From Armigeres subalbatus (lineage: Eukaryota; Arthropoda; Insecta; Diptera; Culicidae): 64,000 nucleotides of DNA. The notes beneath the pieces are model-generated. The model was not told where the DNA came from. It saw only the letters and a list, made by a program, of their open reading frames with translations, and searched no databases. The translations under genes and the position numbers were made by a program. The DNA is taken from assembly GCF_024139115.2 (NCBI RefSeq), contig NC_085141.1:176340994-176404993 (forward strand), in the 5' to 3' direction. Positions within the stretch are counted from its first letter, which is position 1. Every line of letters starts with the position of its first letter. This document shows, piece after piece, positions 1-12,447 of the stretch.

Positions 1-763
1 CGTACAGTTTCGAAAGTATTTTTATAATTTTTCATAATGTTTGAAATGTCTTTCCTCAAAATTTTACGAAGATTGGATGAAAATTGCACGGGGTGCATCA
101 TGTCGATCCAATCAATGGTAAACCAAAGATGTTTTTTAAAATTGCTTGTAACATGTATGGCGAAGACATGATGTTGTTCAACCTGATTTTTAACTATGAG
201 CACGTAATCGCACGCATGCCGAACCGGGCTTATTTCAAAGCTTATTTATTCAGCTTTTCGGGGATACGATGATTGTGTTGCGCAAATCTGCGCAAATAGC
301 ATTTTTCTTCATAGCATTCTTGAAGTAAACATAAGCATTAACACGCCGAATACAGTGACCAGAAAATCGTGGGAACTAAATTTTCAAACAGCTGTATCTC
401 AAGCGTCTTTCGATCGATTTTAACAATTCTTTTACGGATGTCTTACCTATCTCATCTAGTTTCTTCATGCTGGTGAGATATGTTTCTAGGGATGCTCAAT
501 TTGTCCCTAGAGGGGCGTGAGTAAGGATGTTTTTTTATTCAAAATATAGTAAATTCGATTTACATGACATTCTTCAGCCGGAACAAAACAGCCGGTTCAA
601 AAAATGTTTTATAACACTATTCTAGCATTGACTATACTATGTGTCAACAAAATGTTTCTTCTGTACATCCCTAGCGACTCCAAAATTACCTCTATAGTAA
701 TGAAAGATGATATGCAAATGTTGACGATGAAAACTACGGAAACCCGCACCAATGGAAACCCGT
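1..763. other. No gene recognised; AT-rich flank
   Basis: I see no coding feature, RNA gene or clear repeat here. The short open frames start and end at random and have no recognisable motif. The region leads directly into the diverged tandem repeat that begins near 764. Confidence 0.5.
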
Positions 764-1580
764 CATGTCCATGTAGGTCAGTAGAGGCCAGGGGAATGAT
801 ATTCTACTCAGTTTTGCCCAGATGTTCTAGGATCTCCAAACTGTTTAGGAGTTTGGATCAATGTCAACTGAGCTCGATAGCTATCGGAAATCGACTAATC
901 ATGTCCACACAAGTCCTTAGAGCCCACGCATATGATTTACAGCACAGTTATACCCATACCAGATGTTTCAGGTTCTCCAAACTGTTCTGCAGTTTGGATC
1001 AATTGATCTACCAGGTCAACTGCGCTCGGTACAAATCTGACAGCAATAAGATGTCTATACAAGTCAGAAAAGCCCATGGATACTATTTGGAACTCAGTTA
1101 TACCAATATCAGATGTTCGAAGTACTCCCTACTGCTCTGGAGTCTATCAAGTCAAATGCGCTCAATATAACTTTGACATCAACCAGTCATGTCCATACAA
1201 GTTCGTAGAGGCTATATGTGTGATTTTCAACTCTGTTATATCCAAACCAGATGTTATGAACTACCCAAAATGTTCTGGAATCAATCGATCTACAAGGTCA
1301 ACTGCGCTCGATACAAACATGATATCATACATTCATGTTAATACATGTCCGTAGACACCAAGCTAACAAATTTCGTTTCAGTTATACCCTAACCAGATTT
1401 TCTAGGTTGTCCAAACCTTTGTGAGGTTTGGAACAAGTGGTTTAACAGGTCAACATCTGACATTGACCAGTCATGTCCATACACGTCCGTCGAGCTCGTG
1501 TATATGATTCGCACCTCAACTAAACCAGAAGTCAAACATTTTCAAACTGTGTTTGAGTTCGTATCAATTGGTCTACCAGG
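764..1580. repeat. Diverged ~140-bp tandem repeat, about six units
   Basis: Six successive blocks each open with a variant of CATGTCCATACAAGTC, followed by a GTTATACC...CCAGATGTT segment, a CTCCAAACTGTTCTG segment and a GTCAACTGCGCTCG segment. Unit starts are near 764, 900, 1050, 1188, 1344 and 1472, giving lengths of about 128-156 bp. The units are clearly homologous but much diverged, so this is an old array. The open frames at 604-1354 simply run through it. The last unit breaks off where the GGAAGTTCC satellite begins. Confidence 0.75.
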
Positions 1581-2110
1581 AATTCCTAGAGGAACTTCCA
1601 GAAGGATTCCAGGAAGAACTTCAGATTTTCCGAAGCAACTTCCGCAGGAATTCAAAAAAAAAACTTCCGGAGGAGTTCTAGAAAGAAATTTTGGAGGAGT
1701 TCCAAGAGGAATTTCCAGAAGGAACTTTCAAAGATATTCCAGAAATAACTTCAAAGCTTTCCAAAAAGGAACTTCCGGAGGAATTTCAGAAGGAACTTCC
1801 GGAGGAATTCTAGAAAAAACTTTCGGAGGATTTTTAAAATAAACTTCCGGAGAAATTCTGGAAAGAACTTCCGGCGGAATTCCAAAAGGAGCTTCCGGGG
1901 AAGTTCCAGAAGGAACTTCCGGAGAAATTCCAGAAGGAACTTCCGGAGAAATTCCAGGAGGAACTTCCGGAGGAAATCCAGAAGGAACTTCCGGAGGAAA
2001 TTCAGAACGCATCTCCAGAAGAACTCTAGAAGGAACCTGGAGAATTCCTGGAAGTGTTTTCAGAGGAATTCTTCCGAACATTCCTCCAAGAATTCCTTCG
2101 GATATTCCTC
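1581..2110. repeat. GGAACTTCC satellite, left arm
   Basis: Degenerate 21-24 bp units of the form GGAACTTCCGGAGGAATTCC run left to right. They are more diverged than the right arm. The two units facing each other across about 2070-2125 are reverse complements, so the array is inverted about a centre near 2100. The unit itself is close to palindromic, which is why long open frames appear on both strands; none is a gene. Confidence 0.85.
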
Positions 2111-2890
2111 TATGTATGGAATTAATATGTTCGGAAGTTCCTCCAAGAATTCCTTCGGAAGTTCCTCCAGGAATTCTTTCGGAGGTTCCTCCAGAAATTC
2201 CTTCGGAAGTTCATTCAGGAATTTTTTCGGAAGTTCCTCCAGGAATTCCTTCGGAAGTTCCTCCAGGAATTCCTTCGAAAGTTCCTCCAGGAATTCCTTC
2301 GGAAGTTCCTCCAGGAATTCCTTCGAAAGTTTCTCCAGGAATTCCTTCGGAAGTTCCTCCAGGAATTCCTTCGGAAGTTCCTCCAGGAATTCCTTCGGAA
2401 GTTCCTCCAGGAATTCCTTCGGAAGTTCCTCCAGGAATTCCTTCGGAAGTTCCCCCGGAAGTTCCTTCGGAAGTTCCCCCGGAAGTTCCTCCGGAAGTTC
2501 CCCCGGAAGTTCCTCCGGAAGTTCCCCCGGAAGTTCCTCCGGAAGTTCCCCCGGAAGTTCCTCCGGAAGTTCCCCCGGAAGTTCCTCCGGAAGTTCCCCC
2601 GGAAGTTCCCCCGGAAGTTCTCCCGGAAGTTCCTCCGGAAGTTCCTCCGGGAAGTTCCTCCGGAAGTTCCTCCGGGAAGTTCCTCCGGAAGTTCCTCCGG
2701 GAAGTTCCTCCGGAAGTTCCCCCGGAAGTTCCCCCGGAAGTTCCTCCGGAAGTTCCCCCGGAAGTTCCTCCGGAAGTTCCCCCGGGAGTTCCTCCGGAAG
2801 TTCCCCCGGAAGTTCCTCCGGAAGTTCCCCCGGAAGTTCCTCCGGAAGTTCTCCCGGAAGTTCCCCCGGAAGTTCCTCCGGAAGTTGGCG
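2111..2890. repeat. GGAAGTTCC satellite, right arm (24-bp then 12-bp units)
   Basis: From about 2130 to 2455 the unit is 24 bp (GGAAGTTCCTCCAGGAATTC plus CTTC), repeated about 13 times. From about 2455 to 2885 it becomes GGAAGTTCC alternating with CCC or TCC, a 12-bp unit. Near 2640-2705 GGGAAGTTCCTCC variants interrupt the phase. Homogeneity rises toward the right, suggesting recent expansion there. The Gly-Ser, Pro-Glu-Val and Arg-Asn-Phe open frames of about 240-267 codons on both strands are by-products of the repeat. Confidence 0.9.
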
Positions 2891-4328
2891 ACACTGACAA
2901 CGTCATTCTGGCGGGCTGAATTGGGCAATTTTCTCTCTCAGAGAGGGATGCCACGTGTTTTTTAACGGAAAACCCTTCCCTCAGACCTTAAGGCTTATTT
3001 CAGGGTCATAAAATCGTCATATGTATATGATAAGTTTTATATATCACTGTTTGAAAAAAGCTTCCTAGCAATGTCAAGCACAAAAACCCTAAATAATCCA
3101 ACTATCGGTGATGGTGCCTTTCTCGTTCGTTCAAGAGAATAAAGAAATATGTAAGAAAAGGTAAAAATAACACAAATATGTGGATAGGTCTTATTTTTCA
3201 TATTTGTTTATATGCATTATACAATTTCTCGCCGAACGCAACTTGTTGCAAGCAAATCGGATGGACATAAATGCCAAAAAAAGTGATTTTGTATTGTAAT
3301 AATGAAATTAGTATTTTGGCCATAACTTCTGATCCCATTGTCCGATCTGACCAAATTTTCAATAAGAAACAATGGAACAGGATCCTGCTTTGAATACAGT
3401 TTGTTGCGAGCGAGTCGGTTGAGGGTAAGTGCCAAAAAAATGAGTGATGGGGTTTTACCCGGTTTTTGTATGAAAAACCCGACTTAATCCACCTACAGTG
3501 AATGGAACCCTTCTTACACTTTTGAAAGGTTATGGGTGCAATGCATATTACAATTTCTATGCATAAACATGAACTTTAATTGGATAACAAATAAACGAAA
3601 TTTTATGCTCGAAAAAAAGTTCGAAGTTGGTAATTTCAGATGGATTTCAGAGATATCAGCAGGATCCAATATCCGATTGAAAAAAATGCATTTCATGGCA
3701 ATATTTTAGCTTCCGCTTATAGTTAAGAGAGCTCAATCAGATAGCAAACTATTGAGATCTTGAAGTGGCACTATCTTGTAACATACACACTTTATATCTA
3801 GTTCTTTGATCTGAGTTGATAGGTATGCGATTATGGTAATAGTAAAAGGGAAAAAAATAGTTTTATAAAAATATTATTTAATATTTTTACAAATAAAATA
3901 ATTCAAGCAGCATCAAGACACAAGTGTGAAAGTCGTATATTAATAGAAAGCGAAATAAACATAAAGCAAACATTGGTCGCTAAGGAAACGCTAGTGATAA
4001 TTTTTTATCGTCTTCAATATAAAAACCCAGATTAATCCACCTAGCGGTGATGGTGCCTTTCCCGCTCGTTCAAAAGGTTTGGGAAAATCTAAAATAACAC
4101 TAATATGTGGATTGGTCTCATTTTTCATATTTGTTTATATGCATAAAAAAAATTCTCGCCAAACGCAATTTGTTGCAAACAAATCGGATGAGCATAAGAG
4201 CAAAAAATGGCAGTTTATTTTGTAGTTTTAAAATTAGTATTTTCGCCATAACTTTTGACCCAAATGGCCAAGTTTCTATAGGAAACAATGGAACAAGATT
4301 CTGCGTAGAATGCAATCTGTCGCGATCG

Positions 4329-4437
4329 ATATGAGAAGCACACATATTGCACATCTATCACAGTAACTTATATATGACCGGATTCAGTCACAATATGGTT
4401 ACTGCAACCAGATTTGTTGAACTTGTGTTGCTTGGGG
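4329..4437. mobile_element. Short MITE, CCCAAGCAGCACA-type ends
   Basis: A ~109-bp unit that ends GTGTTGCTTGGGG and begins with an AGAAGCACACAT variant. It shares the internal GACCGGATTCAGTCACAATA with the copy at 51412-51518. The ends are related to those of the longer element at 4689-5420. Confidence 0.5.
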
Positions 4438-4688
4438 AATAGATGAAGTCTAAGTGCTAAAAAAGTGAGCTAGACTTTTTTGAACTCTTTTTCACAATAA
4501 ATAGTAATTTTACCATAACTTCTAAGCCCATAGTCCGATCTGGCCAATTTTCAATAGGAAACAACGGGACAGGATTCTGCGTCGAATGCAGCTTGTTGCG
4601 AGCAAATCGGTTGAAGATAAGTGCCCGAAAAATGAGTGACATTTTTTACGCGATTTTTTCGTATGAATTTGTATTTTGGCCATAACTT

Positions 4689-5420
4689 CCCAAGTAGCAC
4701 ACGCAACATCTTCCAAAAAGCATATTGTTTCTATTCAGTTTCATTAAAGACATTGGAAAACATCAAAGCACAAAAGTTGCATTAAGATGTCAAAACGTTT
4801 GAGTTTTGATCAATGTTTCATTAACATTGCAATGCAGTACGTGTTTGACATTTGGGAACAAACAACCAAAAATACTGCACTTTATGTTGCAAATACGAAA
4901 CAAAATTATCAAGTTGCATTTTTTTACCATGTAACTTCAATGCGTCTTTCAAAATCTATTTGTTTGTTTAAATTAAGTTGCAGATAAGTTGAGTGTATCT
5001 TCGTGTTTAATTTAGCATCGTTCAACGTTTTGACAACTCACAATTTTTTCCGGTGATGGTGCAATCAAGTAACAGAAAACCCGAGTACAAAACTTCATAA
5101 TCGTATGGTTTTTATGATGAGTCAACATGCAGTCCCTTCGAAGTGTTGAATGGTGCTGTGGTAGAGTGAAGGACTATCAATCACAAGATCCATAAATCGA
5201 ATCCAGTTTTATATTTTTATTTTATTTTTATCCGCTGTAGTATTCTGCAACATTATTGCAATTTTACTGCAATCGAAGGATGTTTACGTAAGCTCCACCT
5301 CTTGCGCTTTTTATATTGCAAGAGAGCTATGTTTGATGGCACATACGCAAAGATTGTTTCTTTCCAAATAGTTGCAACACAGTGGAATGTTCAGTAGTGA
5401 AACAAGTTGTGCTGCTTGGG
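4689..5420. mobile_element. 732-bp MITE-like insertion in the 167-bp repeat
   Basis: It begins CCCAAGTAGCACAC and ends GTGCTGCTTGGG, a short terminal inverted repeat. It splits a 167-bp repeat unit: the left flank reads CATAACTT and the right flank TTTCGATCCC. The uninterrupted unit at 5581 reads CATAACTTTCGATCCC, implying a 2-bp TT duplication. Near 5155-5215 there is a tRNA-like stretch with A-box-like (TGGTAGAGTGA) and B-box-like (ATCGAATCC) motifs, so part of it may be SINE-derived. No coding potential is seen. Confidence 0.6.
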
Positions 5421-6050
5421 TTTCGATCCCATAGTCCGATCTGGCCAACTTCAAATAGGAAACAATGGGACAGGATTCAACGTCGAAAGCAACTTGTTGC
5501 GAGCAAATCGGTTGAAGATAAAAGCTTGAAAAATGAGTGACATTTTTACGCGATTTTTTCGTATGAATTTGTATTTTGACCATAACTTTCGATCCCATAG
5601 TCCGATCTGGCCAACTTCAAATAGGAAATAATGGGACAGGATTCTACGTCGAATTCAACTTGTTGCAAGCAAATCGGTTGAGGATAAGTGCCAAAAAAAT
5701 AGTGACAATTTTTAAGCGATTTTTTCGTATGAACTTGTATTTTGGCCATAACTTCCGATCCCATAGTCCGACCTGGCCAATTTCAAATAGGAAACAATGG
5801 GACAGGATTCTACGTGGAATGCAGCTTGTTCCGAGCAAATCGGTTGAGGATAAGTGCCCGAAAAATGAGTGACATTTTTTACGTGATTTTTTCGTATGAA
5901 TTTGTATTTTGGCCATAACTTCCGATCCCATAGTCCGATCTGGCCAATTCCAAATAGGAAACAATGGGACAGGTTTCTGCGTCGAATGCAACTTGTTGCG
6001 AGCAAATAAGTTAAGGATAAGTGCCCGAAAATGAGTGACATTTTTGAGTA
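5421..6050. repeat. ~167-bp tandem repeat
   Basis: Units run from GGCCATAACTTCCGATCCCA through GGAAACAATGGGACAGGATT and GTTGCGAGCAAATCGGTTGA to the next copy. The start motif recurs at 5578, 5744 and 5911, a 166-167 bp period. Single or partial units also occur near 3320, 4510, 7389 and 34800. The unit is the body of repeat family B. Confidence 0.85.
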
Positions 6051-6056
6051 GTTTTG

Positions 6057-6203
<147 letters not shown>

Positions 6204-6331
6204 CACCTCAATTCGTCGAACTGAGTCGATTGGTATATAACACTATGGGTCTCCGGGCCTTCTATAAAAAGTTTGTTTTTGGAGCGATCATATAGCCTTT
6301 ACCGTATACTTAGTATACGAGAAAGGCAAAA

Positions 6332-7377
6332 AGGGATATTTATGGATTTTTTTTAAATTTTCAATAAAAATGCACAAAGGCTGCAGATTTGACTTGCAAC
6401 CAAGCCCGATGATTTGCAACCGTTGAAGCCCGAAAGAGTTCAAATCGAACCATAGATGGCTGAGATATTGATGGGGCAATTTTTTATTAGTTTTCTAAAA
6501 ATATGCCTCATGTTCGTACTTCACAGATATCTCGAAAGCTAAATGTCCGATTACAAAAACATTTGAAAGGGTTCAATGGCAAAGACATAGCTTTCGTTTA
6601 AAGATAGAATCATGCAAATCGGTTCACAGACAGCTGAGATCTTGATGTGACATTATTTTGCCAATGTTGTGAACAAAATACGTCTAATGCTTTATGTTCG
6701 TATTTCACAGATATCTCTGGAACCCAATATCTGACTGGAAAAAAAAAATTAATGGGTGCTATCGCGAAGCCATAGCTTTCGTACAAAAATGAAAGCGTGC
6801 AAATCGGATCACAGACGGTTGAGATCATTATGTGGCATTATTTTGTTAGTTTTCTGAAAATGCACTTAAGATTCGTATTTCACGAATATCTCTGAAATTA
6901 AATGTCCGATTGCAAAAAAAAATTCAATGCGTTCAATGGCAAAGGCATAGCTTTCGTTTAAAGATAAAATCATGCAAATCGGTTCACAGACGGCTGAGAT
7001 CTTGATGTGACATTATTTTGCACTTAATGTTTGTATTTCACGAATATCTCGGAAACTAAATGTCCGATTGCAAAAAAAATTCAATGCGTTCAATGGCAAA
7101 GGCATAGCTTTCGTTTAACGATAAAATCATGCAAATCGGTTCACAGACGGCTGAGATCTAGATGTGACATTTTTTGTAACGCACACACGCACACACGCAC
7201 ACACGCACATACGCACACACGCACACACGCACACACGCACACACACACACATACATACACATGCTCAGTTCGTCGAGCTGAGTTGATTGGTATATATGAC
7301 TTGGGTCTCCGAGTCTCGGATAAAAAGTCGATTTTTCAAGTGATCTTAATACCCTTCTTAGGGTGTAAGAAGGGTAA
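6332..7377. repeat. Family A repeat body with ~150-bp sub-repeats and (CA)n
   Basis: Sub-repeats share AGCTTTCGTTTAAAGATA, ATGCAAATCGGTTCACAGAC and GGCTGAGATCTTGATGTGAC near 6590, 6780, 6950 and 7110. A (CACACG)-rich tract follows at about 7180-7262, then the conserved tail CTGAGTTGATTGGTATATAT to GTAAGAAGGGTAAAA. The same unit, reverse-complemented, is amplified at 9549-12712. Confidence 0.8.
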
Positions 7378-7547
7378 AAATGTATTTTGGCCACAGCTTT
7401 TGAGCCCATAGTCCTATCCAACCAATTTTCGATTGCAAACAATGGGACAATATTCCGCATCGAATGCAACCTGTTGCGAGAAAATCGGTTGACATAAAGT
7501 GTCTGAAAAGACTTTTTTCCATGTTTTGTATGGAGTGGCATCACTGT

Positions 7548-10500
7548 GCACTGGTCTTTCGGTTTTTCTAGTTCAAACACTCAACTACGGTGAGAATAAA
7601 ACTTTATTATTTATGTATCACTTGTTTGTACAATTATAAACTTCTTTTACATTTTAGCACTTATTTATTACAATTATTACAATTAACACTTTTCGTATAA
7701 TTATAAACTCGAATATTTTCCTTTTTACAAACTTTGCACTATTTCCCGTATGACAATGTCTTTCCCAGAGATACTAACACATTTTGTTTATCGATACTTA
7801 TTCTGAGACTGTAACACCGTTTTTCGACTTTACCGCGACGGACTTTTTAACTGTTCACTTATGTTTTTTCACAAAGTTAATTAATTTCAACTTAGATCTC
7901 GATTCGTGCACTAGTCACGAGTGTCGAGGTGTCTAAGGGACAACCCTGATTCAATTGGAGTGTTCGGTAGGCCGGCTAGGGAAACCTAGAAAGCGCCGAA
8001 TTCCAATAAAGGTGCTGCTGAATATTTGGGACTGACCCCCTGATTCAATTGGAGTATTCGGTAGGCCGGCTAAGGAAACCTAGAAAGCGACGAATTCAAA
8101 TAAAAATGCAGCTGGGACTGACCCCGAGCTTGGAAAAGCACACGGTATCTATAGTCAATCCGAGTTCTGAATTTCATAATGATTTCATGAATTGCATCAG
8201 ACTGGACTTTGGACCCCACGAAAGGTACAAGAATCCTAAAATAACGTAATTATTTTCCTCATCCCACATTTATCTATTCAGACTATGTGGTTTTAATTTC
8301 AACTTCGTAAATATCCTCAAGTTTTAGCTTCCATTCATTACTCAACTTTGCATTCTTTATGGATGCCCCCTGAAGTTCTTTTGCACGACATGCTTGATCA
8401 GCTTATTTGAAACATCCATAAATTCCGAAACAACTTCCTTTTTATTCCAAATTTTTACAATAGTTATTTAATTTCTTGTTATAGAATAGCTAATTCAGTC
8501 TTAATATTGGACTTCCATACTTTACGAAACTTTGCCCCCCTTTTCGGATGTCCCCTTTGAAATTCTCTTGGAAAAATTCTGTTCTCTTTCCACTCTCTGA
8601 AACTCTCTTATTTCGAGCACACATTCAAGTGGCTACTTCAATTTACTAATGTATTAATTCATATAATTTTTTGTATAAAATGAGTATCTCTAAGTCCTGC
8701 CCCTTTCTTTACACTTAAACTTGAACATTGCTGTCTCACAGAGTAATGTTCAACAAGTCCCAAATGTTTCATAATGCATGATACTACTAAACCAACGGAG
8801 TTGTGAAAACATTCACTTAAAAATCTGTATTCGATCCCAGCATGGGTTCTTTGTAAAACAGCGTACCATACCGCCGATCAATTAACAGCTACCGCTTGTA
8901 TTACTCTTTGATTTTAAGTATGCTCTTAAAAATCAATCAATCAATTGTTTTCTCTTTCTTTCAACTGGGCTTTGAATTAAATTCCCCTTTCCCTAAAGAA
9001 TCATTACCCCTTCGGGTCGGCTCTTCCTTTTCCCGAACCACTAAGACCCCAATATCAATATTTCTTTTCAAGTTTATATTGGTAAGAACAAAATCATGTT
9101 CTCTCTGTTTTTCATACTGGGCAACAAACCCCTTTAAATCAGTACACCTGTATACGTGTATGTAGATTCAATGAAGACTCTTATTGTCTCTATCATTTTG
9201 GCTAAGTTATTATTCCACGCTCCTCACCCAAACAATTTTTTTCCTTAGTGTCCTATACATATGCGCCAATGCATCATCATCAATGACGATCGCGGCTATG
9301 TACCGCTATATCGTACACTGTCCAATATGTGAGCACGTTTGAACATGTCAATCCACCGTGCTCCAGTTAAGTAAATCTGACTAAGCTGTTTTCGACGGTT
9401 TCGCCAAACCGTGATAAGGGTATGCGATATTTCACATAACTTTTAAATTGATGAAAGTAAATTAACCCAACATTCCTACATGCACCATTTTTAATTTATG
9501 TTGATTGCTTAAATTACTTTGCGTTGAGTAATTGAATATATTCGGCCTTTTTACCCTTCTTACACCCTAAGAAGGGTATAAAGATCGCTTGAAAAACCGA
9601 CTTTTTATCCGAGGCTCGGAGACCCAAGTCGTATATACCAATCAACTCAGCTCGACGAACTGAGCACATGTATGTATGTGTGTGTGTGTGTGCCTGTGTG
9701 CGTGTGTGCGTATGTGTGTGCGTTACAAAAATCTCACATCAAGATCTCAGCCGTCCGTGGACCGATTTGCACGATTTTAACACTAAACGAATGCAATCGG
9801 ACATTTGGTTCCAGAGATATGTGAGAAATACGAACATGAAGTGCATTTTCAGAAAACTAACATAATAATGTCACATGAATATCTCAGCCGTCTGTAAACC
9901 AATTTGCATGATTTTATCTTTAAACGAAAGCTATGACTTTGCCATTGAACCCATTTTATTTTGTTTTTGCAATTAGACATTGGGTTCCGGAGATATCTCT
10001 GAAATACGAACATAAAGCATTAGACGTATCAACTTCACACATTGGTAAAATATGTCCCAACAAGATCTCAATCGTCCTTGGACCGATTTGTGCGATTTTA
10101 TCTTTAAACGAAAGCTATGTTTTTGTCATTGGACTCATTAATTTTTTCTGCAATCGGAAATTCGGTTTCAGAGATATCTGTGAAATACGAATATGAGACA
10201 TATTTTCAGACTACTAATGAAAATTGTCACACCAATATCTCAGCCGTCTATGACCCGATTTGAACTCTTTCGGGCTTAAACAGAAGCTGTAATATTGCCA
10301 TTTAAGGCGGCAAATCAAATCTGCAGCCTTTTGTATTTTTTAAAATTGTTAAATTTCCAGAAATATCCCTTTTACCCTTCTTACACCCTAAGAAGGGTAT
10401 AAAGATCGCTTGAAAACCCGACTTTTATCCGAGGCTCGGAGCACCAAGTCGTCTATACCCATCAACTCCGCTCGAAGAACTGAGCACATGTATGTATGTG

Positions 10501-12213
10501 TGTGTGTGTGTGTGCGTGTGTGCGTGTGTGCGTATGTGTGTGCGTTACCAAAATCTCACATCAAGATCTCAGCCGTCCGTGGACCGATTTGCACGATTTT
10601 AACACTAAACGAAAGCTATGGCTTTGTCATTGTACGAGTTCAATTTTTTTGCAATCGGACATTTGGTTCCAGAGATATGTGAGAAATACGAACATGAAGT
10701 GCATTTTCAGAAAACTAACAAAATAATGTCACATGAATATCTCAGCCGTCTGTAAACCAATTTGCATGATTTTATCTTTAAACGAAAGCTATGACTTTGC
10801 CATTGAACCCATTGTATTTTGTTTTTGCAATTAGACATTGGGTTCCGGAGATATCTCTGAAATACGAACATAAAGCATTAGACGTATCAACTTCACACAT
10901 TGGTAAAATATGTCCCAACAAGATCTCAATCGTCCTTGGACCGATTTGTGCGATTTTATCTTTAAACGAAAGCTATGTTTTTGTCATTGGACTCATTAAT
11001 TTTTTCTGCAATCGGAAATTCGGTTTCAGAGATATCTGTGAAATACGAATATGAGACATATTTTCAGACTACTAATGAAAAATTGTCACACCAATATCTC
11101 AGCCGTCTATGACCCGATTTGAACTCTTTCGGGCTTAAACAGAAGCTGTAATATTGCCATTTAAGGCGGCAAATCAAATCTGCAGCCTTTTGTATTTTTT
11201 AAAAATTGTTAAATTTTCAGAAATATCCCTTTTACCCTTCTTACACCCTAAGAAGGGTATAAAGATCGCTTGAAAACCGACTTTTCTCCGAGGCTCGGAG
11301 ACCCAAGTCGTATATACCAATCAACTCAGCTCGACGAACTGAGCACATGTATGTATGTGTGCGTGTGTGTGCGTGTGTGCGTGTGTGCGTATGTGTGTGC
11401 GTTACAAAAATCTCACATCAAGATCTCAGCCGTCCGTGGACCGATTTGCACGATTTTAACACTAAACGAAAGCCATGACTTTGTCATTGTACGAGTTCAA
11501 TTTTTTTTGCAATCGGACATTTGGTTCCAGAGATATGTGAGAAATACGAACATGAAGTGCATTTTCAGAAAACTAACATAATAATGTCACATGAATATCT
11601 CAGCCGTCTGTAAACCAATTTGCATGATTTTATCTTTAAACGAAAGCTATGACTTTGCCATTGAACCCATTTTATTTTGTTTTTGCAATTAGACATTGGG
11701 TTCCGGAGATATCTCTGAAATACGAACATAAAGCATTAGACGTATCAACTTCACACATTGGTAAAATATGTCCCAACAAGATCTCAATCGTCCTTGGACC
11801 GATTTGTGCGATTTTATCTTTAAACGAAAGCTATGTTTTTGTCATTGGACTCATTAATTTTTTTCTGCAATCGGAAATTCGGTTTCAGAGATATCTGTGA
11901 AATACGAATATGAGACATATTTTCAGATTACTAATGAAAATTGTCACACCAATATCTCAGCCGTCTATGACCCGATTTGAACTCTTTCGGGCTTAAACAG
12001 AAGCTGTAATATTGCCATTTAAGGCGGCAAATCAAATCTGCAGCCTTTTTGTATTTTTTAAAAATTGTTAAATTTTCAGAAATATCCCTTTTTACCCTTC
12101 TTACACCCTAAGAAGGGTATAAAGATCGCTTGAAAAACCGACTTTTTATCCGAGGCTCGGAGACCCAAGTCGTATATACCAATCAACTCAGCTCGACGAA
12201 CTGAGCACATGTA

Positions 12214-12252
<39 letters not shown>

Positions 12253-12406
12253 GTGCGTGTGTGCGTATGTGTGTGCGTTACAAAAATCTCACATCAAGAT
12301 CTCAGCCGTCCGTGGACCGATTTGCACGATTTTAACACTAAACGAAAGCTCGGAGACCCAAGTCGTATATACCAATCAACTCAGCTCGACGAACTGAGCA
12401 CATGTA

Positions 12407-12447
<41 letters not shown>

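Noticed and set aside
2112..2954. Four long open frames rich in Gly-Ser, Pro-Glu-Val or Arg-Asn-Phe
   Set aside because: They are translations of the 12/24-bp satellite in several frames on both strands; no start context, domain or non-repeat sequence.
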